Shown in pieces: positions 10,093 through 20,131 of a stretch of 64,000 bases of DNA. This stretch comes from an uncultured Gilliamella sp. (lineage in GTDB: Bacteria > Pseudomonadota > Gammaproteobacteria > Enterobacterales > Orbaceae), in assembly GCA_946481345.1 (NCBI GenBank), contig CAMLMY010000001.1, forward strand, positions 62,001-126,000, read 5' to 3'. A program made the position numbers and the translations under genes. The notes under the pieces are model-generated. The model did no database searches. It saw nothing but the letters and a program-made list of their open reading frames with translations, and had not been told where the DNA came from. The first letter of the stretch is position 1, and every line of letters begins with the position of its first letter.

Positions 10093-12761
10093 AAAATTTA
10101 AACGAACAACTTCCTAAATCTTGGGAGCAGATTTATCAAGCATCAGCACAGGCAATTGAATGGGTCAATCAAACCCGAGACTCATCAAAGCGTTTGCATA
10201 ATGAAGCTGATAATTTAATTCTTGATCTACGCCGATTACGTAATAGTGCTAAACGTTTAGGTGATGTGTCGACTAAGTCGGTTGCGGTCGGTTTTTTTGG
10301 TTTGTCACAAGCAGGTAAATCTTACCTTATTTCAGCATTAGCAGCAGGTGAAAATGGAAAACTTGAAACAGTGGTTGATAATGAAATCTTAGATTTTATT
10401 GATCACGTCAATCCTGTCGGCGGGGGTAAAGAGGCTACTGGTCTTGTTACTAGATTTAGTCGTACTGCTAAAGGTGGTATTGCCAACTATCCACTAGAGC
10501 TAAAACTATTTCAAGAAATAGAAATTGTTAAAATCCTGATTAACGCCTATTTTAAAGATTTTGATCAGCAAAAAGTTATCAATAAAGTTGAGTTTTCTGA
10601 GCTAAATCAACTTATTCAACGTATCGAAAGTAAAAAGCAAGTCGATTATACCGGCGGTATAACTGAAGATGATATCGTTGATTTGTATGATTATTTATCT
10701 GAAAATTTTGGCAATTCACTTGAAGGATTGAAAGGTGGTTATTGGGAAAAAGCCATGTCATTGCTACCTTATCTTTCAATTACCGACCGTGGTAGTTTAT
10801 TTTCTGTGTTATGGGGTGGTATCAGTGAACTTACGGCAATTTATATTCAATTGGCGACAACCTTATCAAGCTTAAATCATGTAAATACCGTTTATGCGCC
10901 CCTTAACGTGTTAGTCAAGGACAATGGTGATGGTACCAAGTCGCAGATTGATAGCATCATGAATGTTGATATACTTGAAAGGTTAAATACTGAAAATGAT
11001 TCATCGGTAACCGTTACGCCATTTAATGGAGTGCCAACTTCAATATCATTAGCGCAATTAGCCTTTTTAACAGCAGAATTAATCTTCCCATTAGTGAATA
11101 AAACTCGTGTACCTACTTTTGAGAATGTCGATCTGCTTGATTTTCCAGGATATCGAGGTCGATTAAATTTAATTTCTATTTCTGATGTCAAAGAGGGTAA
11201 TCCTATCGCTCAACTTTTATTACGTGGTAAAGTTGCTTATCTTTTTGAGAAATATACTGATAGCCAAGAGATGAATGTTTTGGTGGTTTGTACGCCATCG
11301 GATAAACAATCAGATGTTAATGATGTTGGTCCAGTATTAGAAAGATGGATTGATAAAACCCAAGGCGAAACAGCTGATAAAAGAGCAACAAAAAAAGCTG
11401 GATTGCTATGGGCTATTACGATGTTTGATAAACGAATTGGAGCATCATTGTCACTGTCCCAAGACAATTTAAGAAATACCTGGGGTAAAGGTGGCTTATT
11501 ACAGCAGACCATTTTAGAACGTTTTGGTAGTTATGATTGGCTATCCAATTGGTCAAATGATGGTAAATTTAACAATGTATTCTTGGTACGTAAACCAGGA
11601 TTTGACGTGCCATTTTTAAATGTCGATGCTAAAGCAAACGTTGAATTATCCTACAATGATAATTATCAACAAGAAATGTTAATGTTGAAAAATACATTTG
11701 TTGAAAATCCGGATATTCAAGAGTATGTCAACGCTCCTGATCAAGCGTGGGATGCGATGTTACAATTAAATGATGGTGGCATTGGTCGAATTAGCCAGTA
11801 TTTAGAACAAGTCGCCATTACTGAAGTTAAACAACAGCGGATTGTTGAACAACTTAATGAACAAATTGATTATATTATCAATATACGTTTTGATACTTGG
11901 TATCAAGCTGGTAGCGATGAAGAATTAGGTAAGAAAAAACAGATAATTAATAATGTTGTAAAAGAACTACAAGGAAAAGCATTATTATTAGGTGAATTAC
12001 TTAAAGTTTTAGAATTGCCGGATCAAACTATTCGAGCTTTGTATCATTCTAGCCATATGGATAATGATATCAGCAATACTAGCGGTGATGACGTAATCGA
12101 TAATTCTTCAAATGATTTTGGCTTAAATACCGATTTTGAACTTTTTCCGGAAGTAAATTCGCCTTTACAACCTCAGGTAGTTGCTAATATCGCAAGCGAA
12201 TCAAAATTTGCTAAAAATGTGTTTACTGCATGGCTAGAACATTTAAGAAATATTGTATTAGATAAACATATTCTACAATTTTTCAGTATTGATCAGAAAG
12301 CACTCTCTTTTATTGTTGAAGAGTTGATTACTGGTGCTAACCGTTTGAAACTTGAAACAAGCTTAACTGAAAAAGTTTTAGCTAATGAAAATGTAGGCAG
12401 TAAGCGTGATGAGCTTGAGTCTCGGCAGATTAGCTCTATTAATATGTTATTGGCTGACTTTATTGCATGGCTTGGTTTTATTCCTGGGCAAACAAACGAT
12501 ATTCCTGATAGCCGAGTTAATCAAGGTAAGCCGATATTTTCATCGCCATTGACTCAATTTTCAAGTCAATTATCACATCCATTGCCAGTACTTGATGATA
12601 AGACCAAAAATTATTCTCAATTTGCTATATTTGATTGGTTTATTGCCTTTGCGACGCTTGCTCAAGAAAATGTTGGTCATCATGCTGGTCGTGAAATAAG
12701 CCAAGAACAAAACTCTCGTCTTGGTGAAATTTTAACTTGTTTTAAGGAATCACAATTATAA
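10089..12761 (+). CDS. srfC: SrfC-like large P-loop GTPase (dynamin-like class)
   Basis: 890 aa; Walker A FFGLSQAGKSYLI, G3-like DLLDFPGYRG; start overlaps srfB stop (ATGA). Confidence 0.82.
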   Translation: MKNLNEQLPKSWEQIYQASAQAIEWVNQTRDSSKRLHNEADNLILDLRRLRNSAKRLGDVSTKSVAVGFFGLSQAGKSYLISALAAGENGKLETVVDNEILDFIDHVNPVGGGKEATGLVTRFSRTAKGGIANYPLELKLFQEIEIVKILINAYFKDFDQQKVINKVEFSELNQLIQRIESKKQVDYTGGITEDDIVDLYDYLSENFGNSLEGLKGGYWEKAMSLLPYLSITDRGSLFSVLWGGISELTAIYIQLATTLSSLNHVNTVYAPLNVLVKDNGDGTKSQIDSIMNVDILERLNTENDSSVTVTPFNGVPTSISLAQLAFLTAELIFPLVNKTRVPTFENVDLLDFPGYRGRLNLISISDVKEGNPIAQLLLRGKVAYLFEKYTDSQEMNVLVVCTPSDKQSDVNDVGPVLERWIDKTQGETADKRATKKAGLLWAITMFDKRIGASLSLSQDNLRNTWGKGGLLQQTILERFGSYDWLSNWSNDGKFNNVFLVRKPGFDVPFLNVDAKANVELSYNDNYQQEMLMLKNTFVENPDIQEYVNAPDQAWDAMLQLNDGGIGRISQYLEQVAITEVKQQRIVEQLNEQIDYIINIRFDTWYQAGSDEELGKKKQIINNVVKELQGKALLLGELLKVLELPDQTIRALYHSSHMDNDISNTSGDDVIDNSSNDFGLNTDFELFPEVNSPLQPQVVANIASESKFAKNVFTAWLEHLRNIVLDKHILQFFSIDQKALSFIVEELITGANRLKLETSLTEKVLANENVGSKRDELESRQISSINMLLADFIAWLGFIPGQTNDIPDSRVNQGKPIFSSPLTQFSSQLSHPLPVLDDKTKNYSQFAIFDWFIAFATLAQENVGHHAGREISQEQNSRLGEILTCFKESQL

Positions 12762-12815
12762 TAGTATTATTGTGAATATATTTAATAACAACAATTTAAT
12801 AATTATTAATAACAA

Positions 12816-12840
12816 TAAGGTGGTTTTTAAAACTACCTTA
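12816..12840 (+). other. Intra-locus inverted repeat between srfC and the next gene
   Basis: TAAGGTGGTTTTTAAAACTACCTTA near-perfect palindrome (one G:T) in the 140-bp gap; no downstream T-tract, so attenuator/boundary role uncertain. Confidence 0.4.
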
Positions 12841-12901
12841 CATATATGAAATATCCATAAAATAATATTAATACAATCATAGTGATGAAATAGAGGATAT
12901 C

Positions 12902-13954
12902 ATGGCATTAAGAATTGAATTAGAAGGCGATAAACCGGGTGTTGCTAAGTTTTTGGCGCAAAAATGGAGTGGTAGTGCAGATATTGATATACTTATTCAA
13001 CGTAACCAAGATGGTTATTATTTGTCCGGTCTTAATCAATGGGGACCAGAAAAAAATTGGCATACTGTAACTAGCATGTCTGTCGAGAATGAGCAATTAA
13101 GTGGTCTCGTTGATGAATGGCTAGTTGATTCTCTGTTATCTCAAGAAAATAGTGTTAGATTTCTTGCTGAAATTCGTGATAAACAGAATCAAAGCTATAT
13201 TGATAGAGGGGTGGTAAATATTGCTGAAACAGTATTCCCTTCGTCTGCTTTAAATACCCAATTATCAATATCTGATGAGACTAAGCAAAATACCTTTGAG
13301 TCGGATAAAGTAGCTTCTAATCTTGTTGAATCTGATGATTCTCAGCCTGTAGAACCTGAAACCGAAGAACAAACAATTGGGATGGAAAATGAGGTAATAG
13401 TAGAACCTGAAATGGAATCTGAAATAGAGGTAACGCCAACACCAACGATAACACAACAAGAGGTGTCAGCTTCACAACCCACTAAAGCAAAAAGTAAATT
13501 AGGGTTGATTATTATCATTTTTGTCATTCTACTGACTTTAGCTGGGATTGGCTTTGCAGTATGGTATTTTTTATTTTCTCAAGATAAAAATCCTTTAACT
13601 TCTCTAACTCAAAGTAATAGTCAATGTAATATTGCTAATGCAACAACTGATGATTTATCTTTTATTCAACAATGTTTACAGAGTAAACCAGATACTGGTG
13701 CAGTAATTGATGTCATAAATCAGGCTAAACAAGCTAATAAATGTAATATCGCACAGCGTTTATATGCCAATCAATCTTTATTGAATGCCAAAGTGGCCTT
13801 ACTTTATGCGAAAGAATACGATGTGAAGTTTTATCAAGATAACCAGTGCTTCAAGGCAGATAAAGAAACGGCAATTTATTGGTATGAAACGTCATTAAAT
13901 AATGATCCAAATAACGAGTTGGCTAAAGAGCGGTTAGCTGAATTACAAAAATAA
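12902..13954 (+). CDS. Single-pass membrane protein with acidic linker and periplasmic TPR/Sel1-like C-terminus
   Basis: 350 aa; TM KSKLGLIIIIFVILLTLAGIGFAVWYFLFS; C-terminal AKVALLYAKEYDVKFYQDNQCFKADKETAIYWYETSLNNDPNNELAKERLAELQK. Confidence 0.7.
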   Translation: MALRIELEGDKPGVAKFLAQKWSGSADIDILIQRNQDGYYLSGLNQWGPEKNWHTVTSMSVENEQLSGLVDEWLVDSLLSQENSVRFLAEIRDKQNQSYIDRGVVNIAETVFPSSALNTQLSISDETKQNTFESDKVASNLVESDDSQPVEPETEEQTIGMENEVIVEPEMESEIEVTPTPTITQQEVSASQPTKAKSKLGLIIIIFVILLTLAGIGFAVWYFLFSQDKNPLTSLTQSNSQCNIANATTDDLSFIQQCLQSKPDTGAVIDVINQAKQANKCNIAQRLYANQSLLNAKVALLYAKEYDVKFYQDNQCFKADKETAIYWYETSLNNDPNNELAKERLAELQK

Positions 13955-13967
13955 TTAAGGTGCAGGT

Positions 13968-15929
13968 ATGAAAAAAACAGTAATTTCAACATTGATTTTC
14001 GGATTTAGCCTAACTTGCTTACCTTTGGTTAGTTTGGCTTTAGAACCATTAAAGCAAGCCGGCAAAACAACACTTTATCAGCGAGTTTTGAGTACACCAA
14101 CTTGTGAGTTAAAAAAAAATATTAATGATGCTACTGGTCAATCAGTACCTGCCTTTTCTCGTTATTATGTGTATGAACGGAAAAATGAAAATAATCAAGA
14201 ATGGTTGAATGTGGGGCCTGATTCATATGGCAAAACTGTTGGTTGGATTAATAATTCCTGTGCTGTTGCTTGGAATATGCAACTGACTTTAGTTTTTACT
14301 AATCCTGTTGAACGTGATCCTTTATTATTTTTCAAAGATAGAGACTCTTTATCAGCAATTGTTGATGCTGATAAACCAGAAACATTAATAAAACCTATTC
14401 GTGATGCACTAAAAGAAAATAAAACCACACCACAAGTGGTGGCACAAGAACCTAAAGAATTTATTGATTTTAAAAGTAATTTCTATTTATTACCTATCTT
14501 ACAGGGGGAAGAGGTAATGAATGGCCAAGGCTTTTATGAAAGAATTTTAGAGGTTGCTTCGGTTAGTAAACAAGAAACAGTTGTTAAAAATAATAACAAG
14601 TCGACTAATCAGTCTGCTGATGATAATACTAATCAAGTTGCCCCATTTAAGGCAGCTATTGTATTTGTTATCGATTCAACTATTTCAATGGATCCTTATA
14701 TTTCTAGAACCAAGGAAGCAGTGGAAAGAGTTTATCAACATATTGAAAAAGAACATTTACAAGATCAGGTTAAATTTGGTTTGATTTCGTTTCGCTCAAG
14801 TTTAAAAGCCTCAGATAAATTAGAATTTGTCAGTAAAGTTTTTGCAGATCCAAATAAAGTAAAAAATAAAGATGATTTTAAAAAATTAAGTGCTTCACTC
14901 AAACAAGCATCTGTATCCACCGCTTATTTTGCTGAGGACTCTTATGCAGGTGTATCTCAAGCATTAAATGATATTAATTGGAATAGCTTTGGTGCTCGAT
15001 ATATGATTTTGATTACCGATGCAAGTGCTATTCCAGGTGATGATAAACTTTCAAGTACCGGAATGGATGCAGCCCAGTTGCGACTTGAAGCACAGCATAA
15101 AGGAGTTGCAATTTATGCTTTACATTTAAAAACACCGAGTGGTGAAAAGGATCATCAAGTAGCAGCTGCCCAATATTCTGATTTGACTTATAACGATTTT
15201 ATTCATAAATCATTGTATTATCCCGTTAATGCTGGTGATGTTAATGAATTTGGAAAGAAAGTCGATTCATTAGCACAAGCTTTATCAGAACAAGTTAAAT
15301 TAGCTTATAAAGGGGAATCATCAGTTGGTAATGCGCTTAATGCTAAAGATGATGATGCCGATATGTTAAAAGATGCTTTACTATTGAGTAAGGCGATGCA
15401 ATTAGCTTATCTAGGTGATACTAAAGGAACTAAAGCGCCAACTGTTTTTAAAGCATGGATTGCTGATAAAGATTTTGTTAAACCGACTATTCCAACTGCG
15501 GAACCACGAATTTTGTTAACTAAATCGCAATTAAGTGATTTGAGTGATATTGTGACTAAGATAGCTAATGCAGCTAATGATGGATTAATTTCAGCTGATG
15601 ATATGTTTTCACAACTACGTTCTGTTGCTGCTGCAATGGGACAAGATCCAAATAAATTAAAATCAGATTCTGTCACTAAGATTGCTGATTTAGGTTTACT
15701 TGGCGAGTATTTAGATAATATTCCTTATAAAAGTGATGTAACTGGTCTTGATCAAGAAACATGGAAGAGTATGAGTGGCATTGAACAAGAAAAGTTTATC
15801 CGTAATCTAAATAGTAAAGTTCGTTATTATCAAAAATGTAATGCTGATGTTGATCGTTGGATTTCATTATCTGAAGGTAGTGATCCGCGCGAAAATGTTT
15901 ATCCTGTACCATTAGAAATGTTGCCATAA
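13968..15929 (+). CDS. Secreted vWA-domain protein resembling the periplasmic (kinase-less) part of PpkA-type T6SS sensors
   Basis: Signal peptide; GKTTLYQRVLSTPTCEL...FSRYYVYER...WLNVGPDSYGKTVGWI...TLVFTNPVERDPLLFF block followed by vWA domain (AIVFVIDSTISMDPYI). Confidence 0.6.
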   Translation: MKKTVISTLIFGFSLTCLPLVSLALEPLKQAGKTTLYQRVLSTPTCELKKNINDATGQSVPAFSRYYVYERKNENNQEWLNVGPDSYGKTVGWINNSCAVAWNMQLTLVFTNPVERDPLLFFKDRDSLSAIVDADKPETLIKPIRDALKENKTTPQVVAQEPKEFIDFKSNFYLLPILQGEEVMNGQGFYERILEVASVSKQETVVKNNNKSTNQSADDNTNQVAPFKAAIVFVIDSTISMDPYISRTKEAVERVYQHIEKEHLQDQVKFGLISFRSSLKASDKLEFVSKVFADPNKVKNKDDFKKLSASLKQASVSTAYFAEDSYAGVSQALNDINWNSFGARYMILITDASAIPGDDKLSSTGMDAAQLRLEAQHKGVAIYALHLKTPSGEKDHQVAAAQYSDLTYNDFIHKSLYYPVNAGDVNEFGKKVDSLAQALSEQVKLAYKGESSVGNALNAKDDDADMLKDALLLSKAMQLAYLGDTKGTKAPTVFKAWIADKDFVKPTIPTAEPRILLTKSQLSDLSDIVTKIANAANDGLISADDMFSQLRSVAAAMGQDPNKLKSDSVTKIADLGLLGEYLDNIPYKSDVTGLDQETWKSMSGIEQEKFIRNLNSKVRYYQKCNADVDRWISLSEGSDPRENVYPVPLEMLP

Positions 15930-15932
15930 AAA

Positions 15933-16649
15933 ATGTTAACTATTAATAATCTGGTAATTTCCAGACCGATAGGCAAATCTTTCTTTAAAGTTTGCTTACC
16001 AGAGCTTTCGGTTAAAGCTGGTCAAGTTGTTGTCATTAAAGGTGATAGTGGTTGTGGTAAAAGCACTTTACTCGAAATGATTGGTATGATTCTTCAACCT
16101 GATGAAATCAGCCATTATCATCTTATAGTTGATAATCAAAATTACAATATAGCCGATGTAATTCAACGCAATGATATGAATGAATTGGCGACTATACGCG
16201 CAAAATATTTGGGATTTATGTTACAAACGGGTGGATTATTACCTTTTTTAAATATTAAAGATAATATTTTATTATCTGCGAAGTTATTACAAAAAAATAT
16301 TGATCCAACCAGATTTGATTACTTAATTGATAAATTGAATATTGGTCATTTGTTAAATAAATATCCTAAACAGTTATCAATAGGTGAAAGACAACGAGCA
16401 TCTTTCATTCGTTCGATTATTCATAGACCTGCGTTACTGTTAGCTGATGAACCAACTTCTGCACTTGATCCTTATAATGCTAATTTACTATTTGATCTAA
16501 TTATAGAGCAAGCCCGGCAAGATAATATTGCGGCTATGATTGTCACTCATGATTGGCAGAAAATTGAAAATAAAGGATTGTTTACTTTATCGGCAAAATT
16601 AACTTCTACACAATCATCAGAATTTTTACCGTTATCAAGTAAGGTATAG
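15933..16649 (+). CDS. ABC transporter ATP-binding protein (LolD/TagT-like)
   Basis: Walker A KGDSGCGKSTLL, signature LSIGERQRAS, Walker B ALLLADEPTSALDP. Confidence 0.9.
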   Translation: MLTINNLVISRPIGKSFFKVCLPELSVKAGQVVVIKGDSGCGKSTLLEMIGMILQPDEISHYHLIVDNQNYNIADVIQRNDMNELATIRAKYLGFMLQTGGLLPFLNIKDNILLSAKLLQKNIDPTRFDYLIDKLNIGHLLNKYPKQLSIGERQRASFIRSIIHRPALLLADEPTSALDPYNANLLFDLIIEQARQDNIAAMIVTHDWQKIENKGLFTLSAKLTSTQSSEFLPLSSKV

Positions 16650-16652
16650 AAG

Positions 16653-17876
16653 ATGGATAATGTAACATCAAAATGGCGATTTATTATTCGGTTATCATTA
16701 GCCGATTTATGTTATGATAAGAAAGTATCATTTTGTATTATCGCATCTATAATATCAGTCATTACACCATTGTTGCTATTATTTAGTTTGAAATATGGCG
16801 TAGTCGCTCAGCTACGCCATCAATTACTTAATGACCCACAAAATTTAGAGATAAAAATTGTTGGTAATTTACAACTTGATCAGCAAATGTTCGATTGGAT
16901 TGCAAAGCAACCTGAGACGGCATTTGTTATTCCTCTTACTCGTTCTTTGAATACTCAAGCGGATTTGCTTAATGATTCAAGTCATTTTGTTAATAATGCT
17001 GAAGTTATTCCGACCGCTAAAGGTGACCCAATAACTCAAGATATGCCTTATATTCCTCAAAAAAATCAAATTCTATTGAGTTCTTTGGCGGCCGAGAAAA
17101 TGCAAGCAGCAATTGGTAACCGAATAAAAATGGTTATTACTAGACAACTAGATGGTAAATTGGAAAAAGGAAGAACTGAATTAGAGGTTATAGGTATCAT
17201 TCCTGAAGCGTATTATAGTCGTGCAGCAGGTTTTATAAGCTTAGATCTTTTAATTGAAATGGAACATTTTTATGATGGTTATCAAAGTGAAATTTTTCCA
17301 ACCGGAACAGGTTTAACGGATTCTTCCTACCCTAACTCATTTGCAAGAGCTCGAATTTATGCTAATTCGCTTGATAATGTTGCTCCTTTAGCCTTTAAAT
17401 TGCGTGAAAAAAATATAGAAACGCGAACTCAGGCTAATGCGATTGAAAATATGCAAGCTATTGATCGAGTCTTAGGTTTTATTTTTAGTGTGATTGCTAT
17501 TACGGCAATTTTTGGATGTATATTATCTTTCAGTGGTTCATTTTTATCTAATATAGAGCGAAAACGTAAGGATATTGCTTTTATGAGGCTTATAGGATTT
17601 AAGTCTAAGCAAGTTATGCTCTATTTACTGATACAAGCAATGACGTTAAGCTTTTTAGCTTTTATCGTATCATGTTTGCTATTTTTATTAGGAAATTGTG
17701 CATTTAATCTGGTTTTAGGTAAAAATTTAGTTTCACAACCAATCGTTAGTCAATTACAATTTTATCATTTCATTATCGCATTTATATTAACACTATTAAT
17801 ATCATTTGTTGTTGTTGCGATAGGAGGACGAGGTGCTATCAATATTCAACCCGCCGAAAGCCTACGTGAAGCGTAA
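16653..17876 (+). CDS. ABC transporter permease, FtsX/LolC/TagS-like
   Basis: 407 aa, N-terminal TM + large extracytoplasmic domain + three C-terminal TMs; IERKRKDIAFMRLIGFKSKQVMLYLLIQ FtsX-type motif. Confidence 0.87.
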   Translation: MDNVTSKWRFIIRLSLADLCYDKKVSFCIIASIISVITPLLLLFSLKYGVVAQLRHQLLNDPQNLEIKIVGNLQLDQQMFDWIAKQPETAFVIPLTRSLNTQADLLNDSSHFVNNAEVIPTAKGDPITQDMPYIPQKNQILLSSLAAEKMQAAIGNRIKMVITRQLDGKLEKGRTELEVIGIIPEAYYSRAAGFISLDLLIEMEHFYDGYQSEIFPTGTGLTDSSYPNSFARARIYANSLDNVAPLAFKLREKNIETRTQANAIENMQAIDRVLGFIFSVIAITAIFGCILSFSGSFLSNIERKRKDIAFMRLIGFKSKQVMLYLLIQAMTLSFLAFIVSCLLFLLGNCAFNLVLGKNLVSQPIVSQLQFYHFIIAFILTLLISFVVVAIGGRGAINIQPAESLREA

Positions 17877-19437
17877 GCTTAAGCCTATTTTTTTGGGGAT
17901 TATTTTCGGTTTTATTCCTAGTATGGGATATGCTCAGTCATGGGATAGTAAATTTTATAATCCTAAACCAGCCAATGATGATGTTATTCTGCCTATGCCA
18001 TGTGAAGGTAGTTTGGTGATGAGAAAAGTTTTTACACCAACACGTAAACCATTGGATGATGTTAAAATTGTTTTAGGTAATAACCAAAAAGAACTTGGTT
18101 TCGCTGAGTATGCAACACCGAATTATATCTCAGGTAGCTTTTCTGATGATGGTGCAGAAAGATATTATCTTATTGGTAAATATGAAATTACCGTCCTTCA
18201 ATATCAATCAGTTATGAATGATAATTGCCCAACAGCCAAAACTAATCTTGCTTTTCCTATTACTGATATCAGTTGGTTTGATGCTGTAGCTTTTACTGAT
18301 AAATATAATCATTGGCTAATTGAACAAGCAAAAAATAGATCAAAAGACTTACCCAAAGGGTATGTTCGTCTACCAACTAATACTGAATGGGAATATGCGG
18401 CAAGAGGTGGTTCTAAAGTTAGCGAATCAGAATTCCGTGAATCAAAATTTCCTATGGTGAATAGTTTAGAAAATTATGCTTGGTTTTCTGGTGCAAAATC
18501 AGCCAATGGTAAACTGCAACTTATTGGTCGGTTAGATGCTAATCCGCTTGGTCTTTACGACATTTTGGGTAATGCGAATGAAATGATGTTCGATTCATTT
18601 CGCATGAATAAACTAGATCGTTATCATGGTCAGCAAGGAGGTATGACTGTTCGCGGTGGAAGTTATTTAACGCCAGAAGCATCGATAACTACTGCATTCA
18701 AAATAGAAAAACCTTACTATGATCTTCAAAGTGCTTATAGAAGCAAAGATGTTGGATTTCGGTTAGTTTATACAACTGAAGTTATGCAGTCGAATGATCT
18801 AGTAAAAGAACTGGACAAAGAATGGAATGAACTGGGTAACCAAGCGGGTCTTTCAAAAGATGATAATGTGGTTAGCGAGCTGGAAAAAATTACCAAGCAA
18901 GTCGATGATGAAAAAACTAAAAAAGAATTAAATCAACTTAATTCTCTTTTACGTAGCGCTAATCAAGCTCGTGATGAACAGAGAGATCGCTCTATTCAAT
19001 CAGCTTTACAATTAGGTGCTTTTTTATGTGCTAATGTTTCCGATTTAAATGCTAAATTTGAATATAACAATAATTTATATGAAATAATGACTAATGAGGT
19101 ATGTGATCCAAATGAAATAGAAACATTGAATGAAGATAATATGTGTTCCAAAGTGAAGCTAAATGATTTAAAAAATGTCCTAAATGAATCTAAAAATTCC
19201 CGTGATTTTATATTAAAATATTATTCAGATACTATTGTAAATACTGCAACAAATTATGAGAAGGATACCATTAACAATCAATCTAAGCCTACGCAATTTA
19301 TACTTGAAAATAGTGGTAAAGCCAACATGAGCGATTATTTAAAACTCTATTTCAAACATATTAATAAATATATTGAATCCGGGAAGATCGACCGAGCAAA
19401 TTGGCTTGAGACGTGTAATGAAATAAAAGGAAAGTAA
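17833..19437 (+). CDS. SUMF1/formylglycine-generating-enzyme-fold protein, TagR-like, exported
   Basis: GTG start 17833 preceded by aggagg; LPTNTEWEYAARGG, DILGNANEMMFDSF, VRGGSY, DVGFRLV; signal/anchor IFLGIIFGFIPSMGYAQS; lacks FGE catalytic Cys motif. Confidence 0.82.
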   Translation: MLSIFNPPKAYVKRKLKPIFLGIIFGFIPSMGYAQSWDSKFYNPKPANDDVILPMPCEGSLVMRKVFTPTRKPLDDVKIVLGNNQKELGFAEYATPNYISGSFSDDGAERYYLIGKYEITVLQYQSVMNDNCPTAKTNLAFPITDISWFDAVAFTDKYNHWLIEQAKNRSKDLPKGYVRLPTNTEWEYAARGGSKVSESEFRESKFPMVNSLENYAWFSGAKSANGKLQLIGRLDANPLGLYDILGNANEMMFDSFRMNKLDRYHGQQGGMTVRGGSYLTPEASITTAFKIEKPYYDLQSAYRSKDVGFRLVYTTEVMQSNDLVKELDKEWNELGNQAGLSKDDNVVSELEKITKQVDDEKTKKELNQLNSLLRSANQARDEQRDRSIQSALQLGAFLCANVSDLNAKFEYNNNLYEIMTNEVCDPNEIETLNEDNMCSKVKLNDLKNVLNESKNSRDFILKYYSDTIVNTATNYEKDTINNQSKPTQFILENSGKANMSDYLKLYFKHINKYIESGKIDRANWLETCNEIKGK

Positions 19438-19439
19438 TA

Positions 19440-20129
19440 ATGAATAAATTAATAGTAACAATGACCTTGTGTATCTCACTGATTCTATCAGGTTGCCAAG
19501 CATCAGGTGGTGCAAGTTCAAAAGATGTTGATCCAGCTTTAAGCAAAAGTAATAGTGCCAAATTTTTTAGTAAATCAGCATGGCAGTCTTGTGCTATAGG
19601 GGCTGGTATCGGTGGTATTGGTTGTGTATTATTGGGCGGTAAAACTGGCACATGTCTTGCCTCAGCGGCGGTTGGTTGTGGTGTAATGATGGGGGCCAAT
19701 TATTATCTTGATAATAAACGAGCTGAATATGCTGATGCTGAAATGCGACTTGATGTTTATATTCAAGATGTTCAGCAAAATACTTATGAAGTCCAAGCAG
19801 TTACTGAAAGTGCAAAAGCTGTTTTAGATAAAAACTTGGCAACATTAAAATCATTAAATAAACAAATTAATTCTCAATCCGTTACTAAAACACAGGCCCA
19901 AAAAGATCTGACTCAAATAGACGCCAATATTGCTTATTTGAAAGATAAATTATCTCGCATGAAAAAAGTTGAAAATGATTGGGTTTCAATTTCATCACAA
20001 GAACGACAATCGGGTGTAAATGTGTCAAAACTTGATAAAGAAATTAATCAGTTACATAAACAAATTGCGGTACTTGAAAAACAAATTAATCTTGTTACTC
20101 AACAACGTTCAGCTGTAAGGGTAAGCTAA
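19440..20129 (+). CDS. Lipoprotein with glycine-zipper-like segment and coiled-coil C-terminus
   Basis: Lipobox LILSGC; GAGIGGIGCVLLGGKTGTCLASAAVGCGVMMGANYYLDNKRAEYADAEMRL; heptad-rich C-terminus. Confidence 0.75.
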   Translation: MNKLIVTMTLCISLILSGCQASGGASSKDVDPALSKSNSAKFFSKSAWQSCAIGAGIGGIGCVLLGGKTGTCLASAAVGCGVMMGANYYLDNKRAEYADAEMRLDVYIQDVQQNTYEVQAVTESAKAVLDKNLATLKSLNKQINSQSVTKTQAQKDLTQIDANIAYLKDKLSRMKKVENDWVSISSQERQSGVNVSKLDKEINQLHKQIAVLEKQINLVTQQRSAVRVS

Positions 20130-20131
20130 TT

